Source of the DNA: Methanocorpusculum sp. | Lineage (GTDB): Archaea > Halobacteriota > Methanomicrobia > Methanomicrobiales > Methanocorpusculaceae | Length of the DNA: 5,773 nucleotides | Assembly: GCA_029987395.1 (NCBI GenBank) | Contig: DALTVX010000052.1 | Span: 1-5,773 of the forward strand | Reading direction: 5' to 3' | Part shown: piece by piece, positions 5,573 to 5,773 of the stretch | How the letters are laid out: each line of letters begins with the position of its first letter | Numbering within the stretch: position 1 is the first letter of the stretch | Translations under genes and position numbers: made by a program | The notes under the pieces: model-generated | Told to the model about the DNA's origin: nothing | What the model saw: only the letters and a program-made list of their open reading frames with translations | Databases searched by the model: none

Positions 5573-5650
5573 CTTCCGGAGGCCGTTGATGATATGAAGG
5601 CCGGTCATCTTATTTCTGCGAAGGATCTGCGATCTGAACTTGGGCTCTGA
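5573..5650 (+). pseudogene. Detached C-terminal part of antitoxin-like gene
   Basis: Directly after the TAG and in the same frame, 25 codons read LPEAVDDMKAGHLISAKDLR and on to SELGL before a TGA at 5648-5650. This matches the usual end of such antitoxins (EAIEDIKAGRVYSxEEVxxELGL-like), so the gene was probably 76 codons long (5420-5650) and was broken by a single nonsense change at codon 51. A sequencing error, or readthrough of UAG (pyrrolysine is known in some methanogens), would be alternatives; nothing in the window shows pyrrolysine machinery. Confidence 0.6.
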
Positions 5651-5729
5651 TGGTGAGGACCAAAAAGGAGATATCTGCCGTATTGGGGATAGGTTGGTAT
5701 GTGACCGGGATGTGATGCCTAATGTTTAA
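5650..5729 (+). other. Possible remnant of the toxin gene
   Basis: The TGA of the antitoxin frame overlaps an ATG (TGATG), the typical antitoxin-toxin junction, but the frame from 5650 closes after only 21 codons (MVRTKKEISAVLGIG start). One frame over, from 5652, GDICRIGDRLVCDRD faintly recalls the RIGDYRVIY-like end of RelE/ParE toxins before a TAA at 5727-5729. If that is real, most of a toxin has been deleted. The resemblance is weak. Confidence 0.25.
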
Positions 5730-5773
5730 AGTTCCAAAATATGAGCTTAAAACAGAATCTAAGCGCATTAAAT
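5722..5773 (+). CDS. Possible gene start cut by the window edge
   Basis: ATG at 5722 opens a frame that runs off the right end as MFKVPKYELKTESKRIK. GTGAT at 5712-5716, part of the archaeal Shine-Dalgarno GGAGGTGAT, lies five bases before it. Only 17 codons are visible and I recognise no family. Confidence 0.3.
   Translation, partial: MFKVPKYELKTESKRIK

Overview
The window looks like a euryarchaeal chromosome, most likely a methanogen related to Methanomicrobiales/Methanocorpusculum (inference). The reasons are archaeal-type Pth2 and TruD in one operon, the DUF126 small subunit of the archaeal phosphomevalonate dehydratase, an MJ_1487-type B12-binding/radical SAM protein, TATA-box promoters placed for leaderless transcripts, and an archaeal-type antitoxin. 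No rRNA, tRNA or CRISPR array was seen.

Layout, left to right. Positions 1-135 hold no convincing gene. Positions 136-1055 form a self-contained unit: a GxxExxY family gene (350-772, minus) between two long inverted repeat arms (136-330 and 856-1055). Each arm has a 97-bp core (189-285 and 901-997) that I read as perfectly identical in inverted orientation, and both arms are full of CACGAAA-type heptamers. Next come a possible 42-aa membrane miniprotein (1232-1360) and a two-gene operon on the plus strand: DUF126/AcnX swivel subunit (1511-1897), overlapping by one base with a B12-binding/radical SAM protein (1897-2994).

Positions 2995-3616 are a gene-less repeat locus. A second long, imperfect inverted repeat (3085-3259 with 3316-3476) carries three CGCGAAT units at exact 10-bp spacing in each arm. 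Two sequence blocks tie it to the GxxExxY unit: 3049-3080 resembles 147-178, and 3524-3554 resembles the reverse complement of 311-345. I read it as a gene-less relative of the GxxExxY element. On the minus strand follow truD (3617-4885) and, one base upstream of it, pth2 (4887-5252), two translation/tRNA maintenance genes in one operon ending in a T-tract.

The right end (5376-5773) is a decayed toxin-antitoxin-like locus. It has a palindromic candidate operator (5376-5405), an antitoxin-like gene starting at 5420 that is cut by an in-frame TAG at 5570-5572 while the family-typical C-terminus continues in the same frame to 5650, and no intact toxin behind it.

The most interesting signal is the pair of GxxExxY-type repeat loci. 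One encloses a predicted PD-(D/E)XK nuclease-like gene and the other is empty, an arrangement reminiscent of the RAYT transposase/REP system. That the protein acts on these repeats is my hypothesis, not something the sequence proves.
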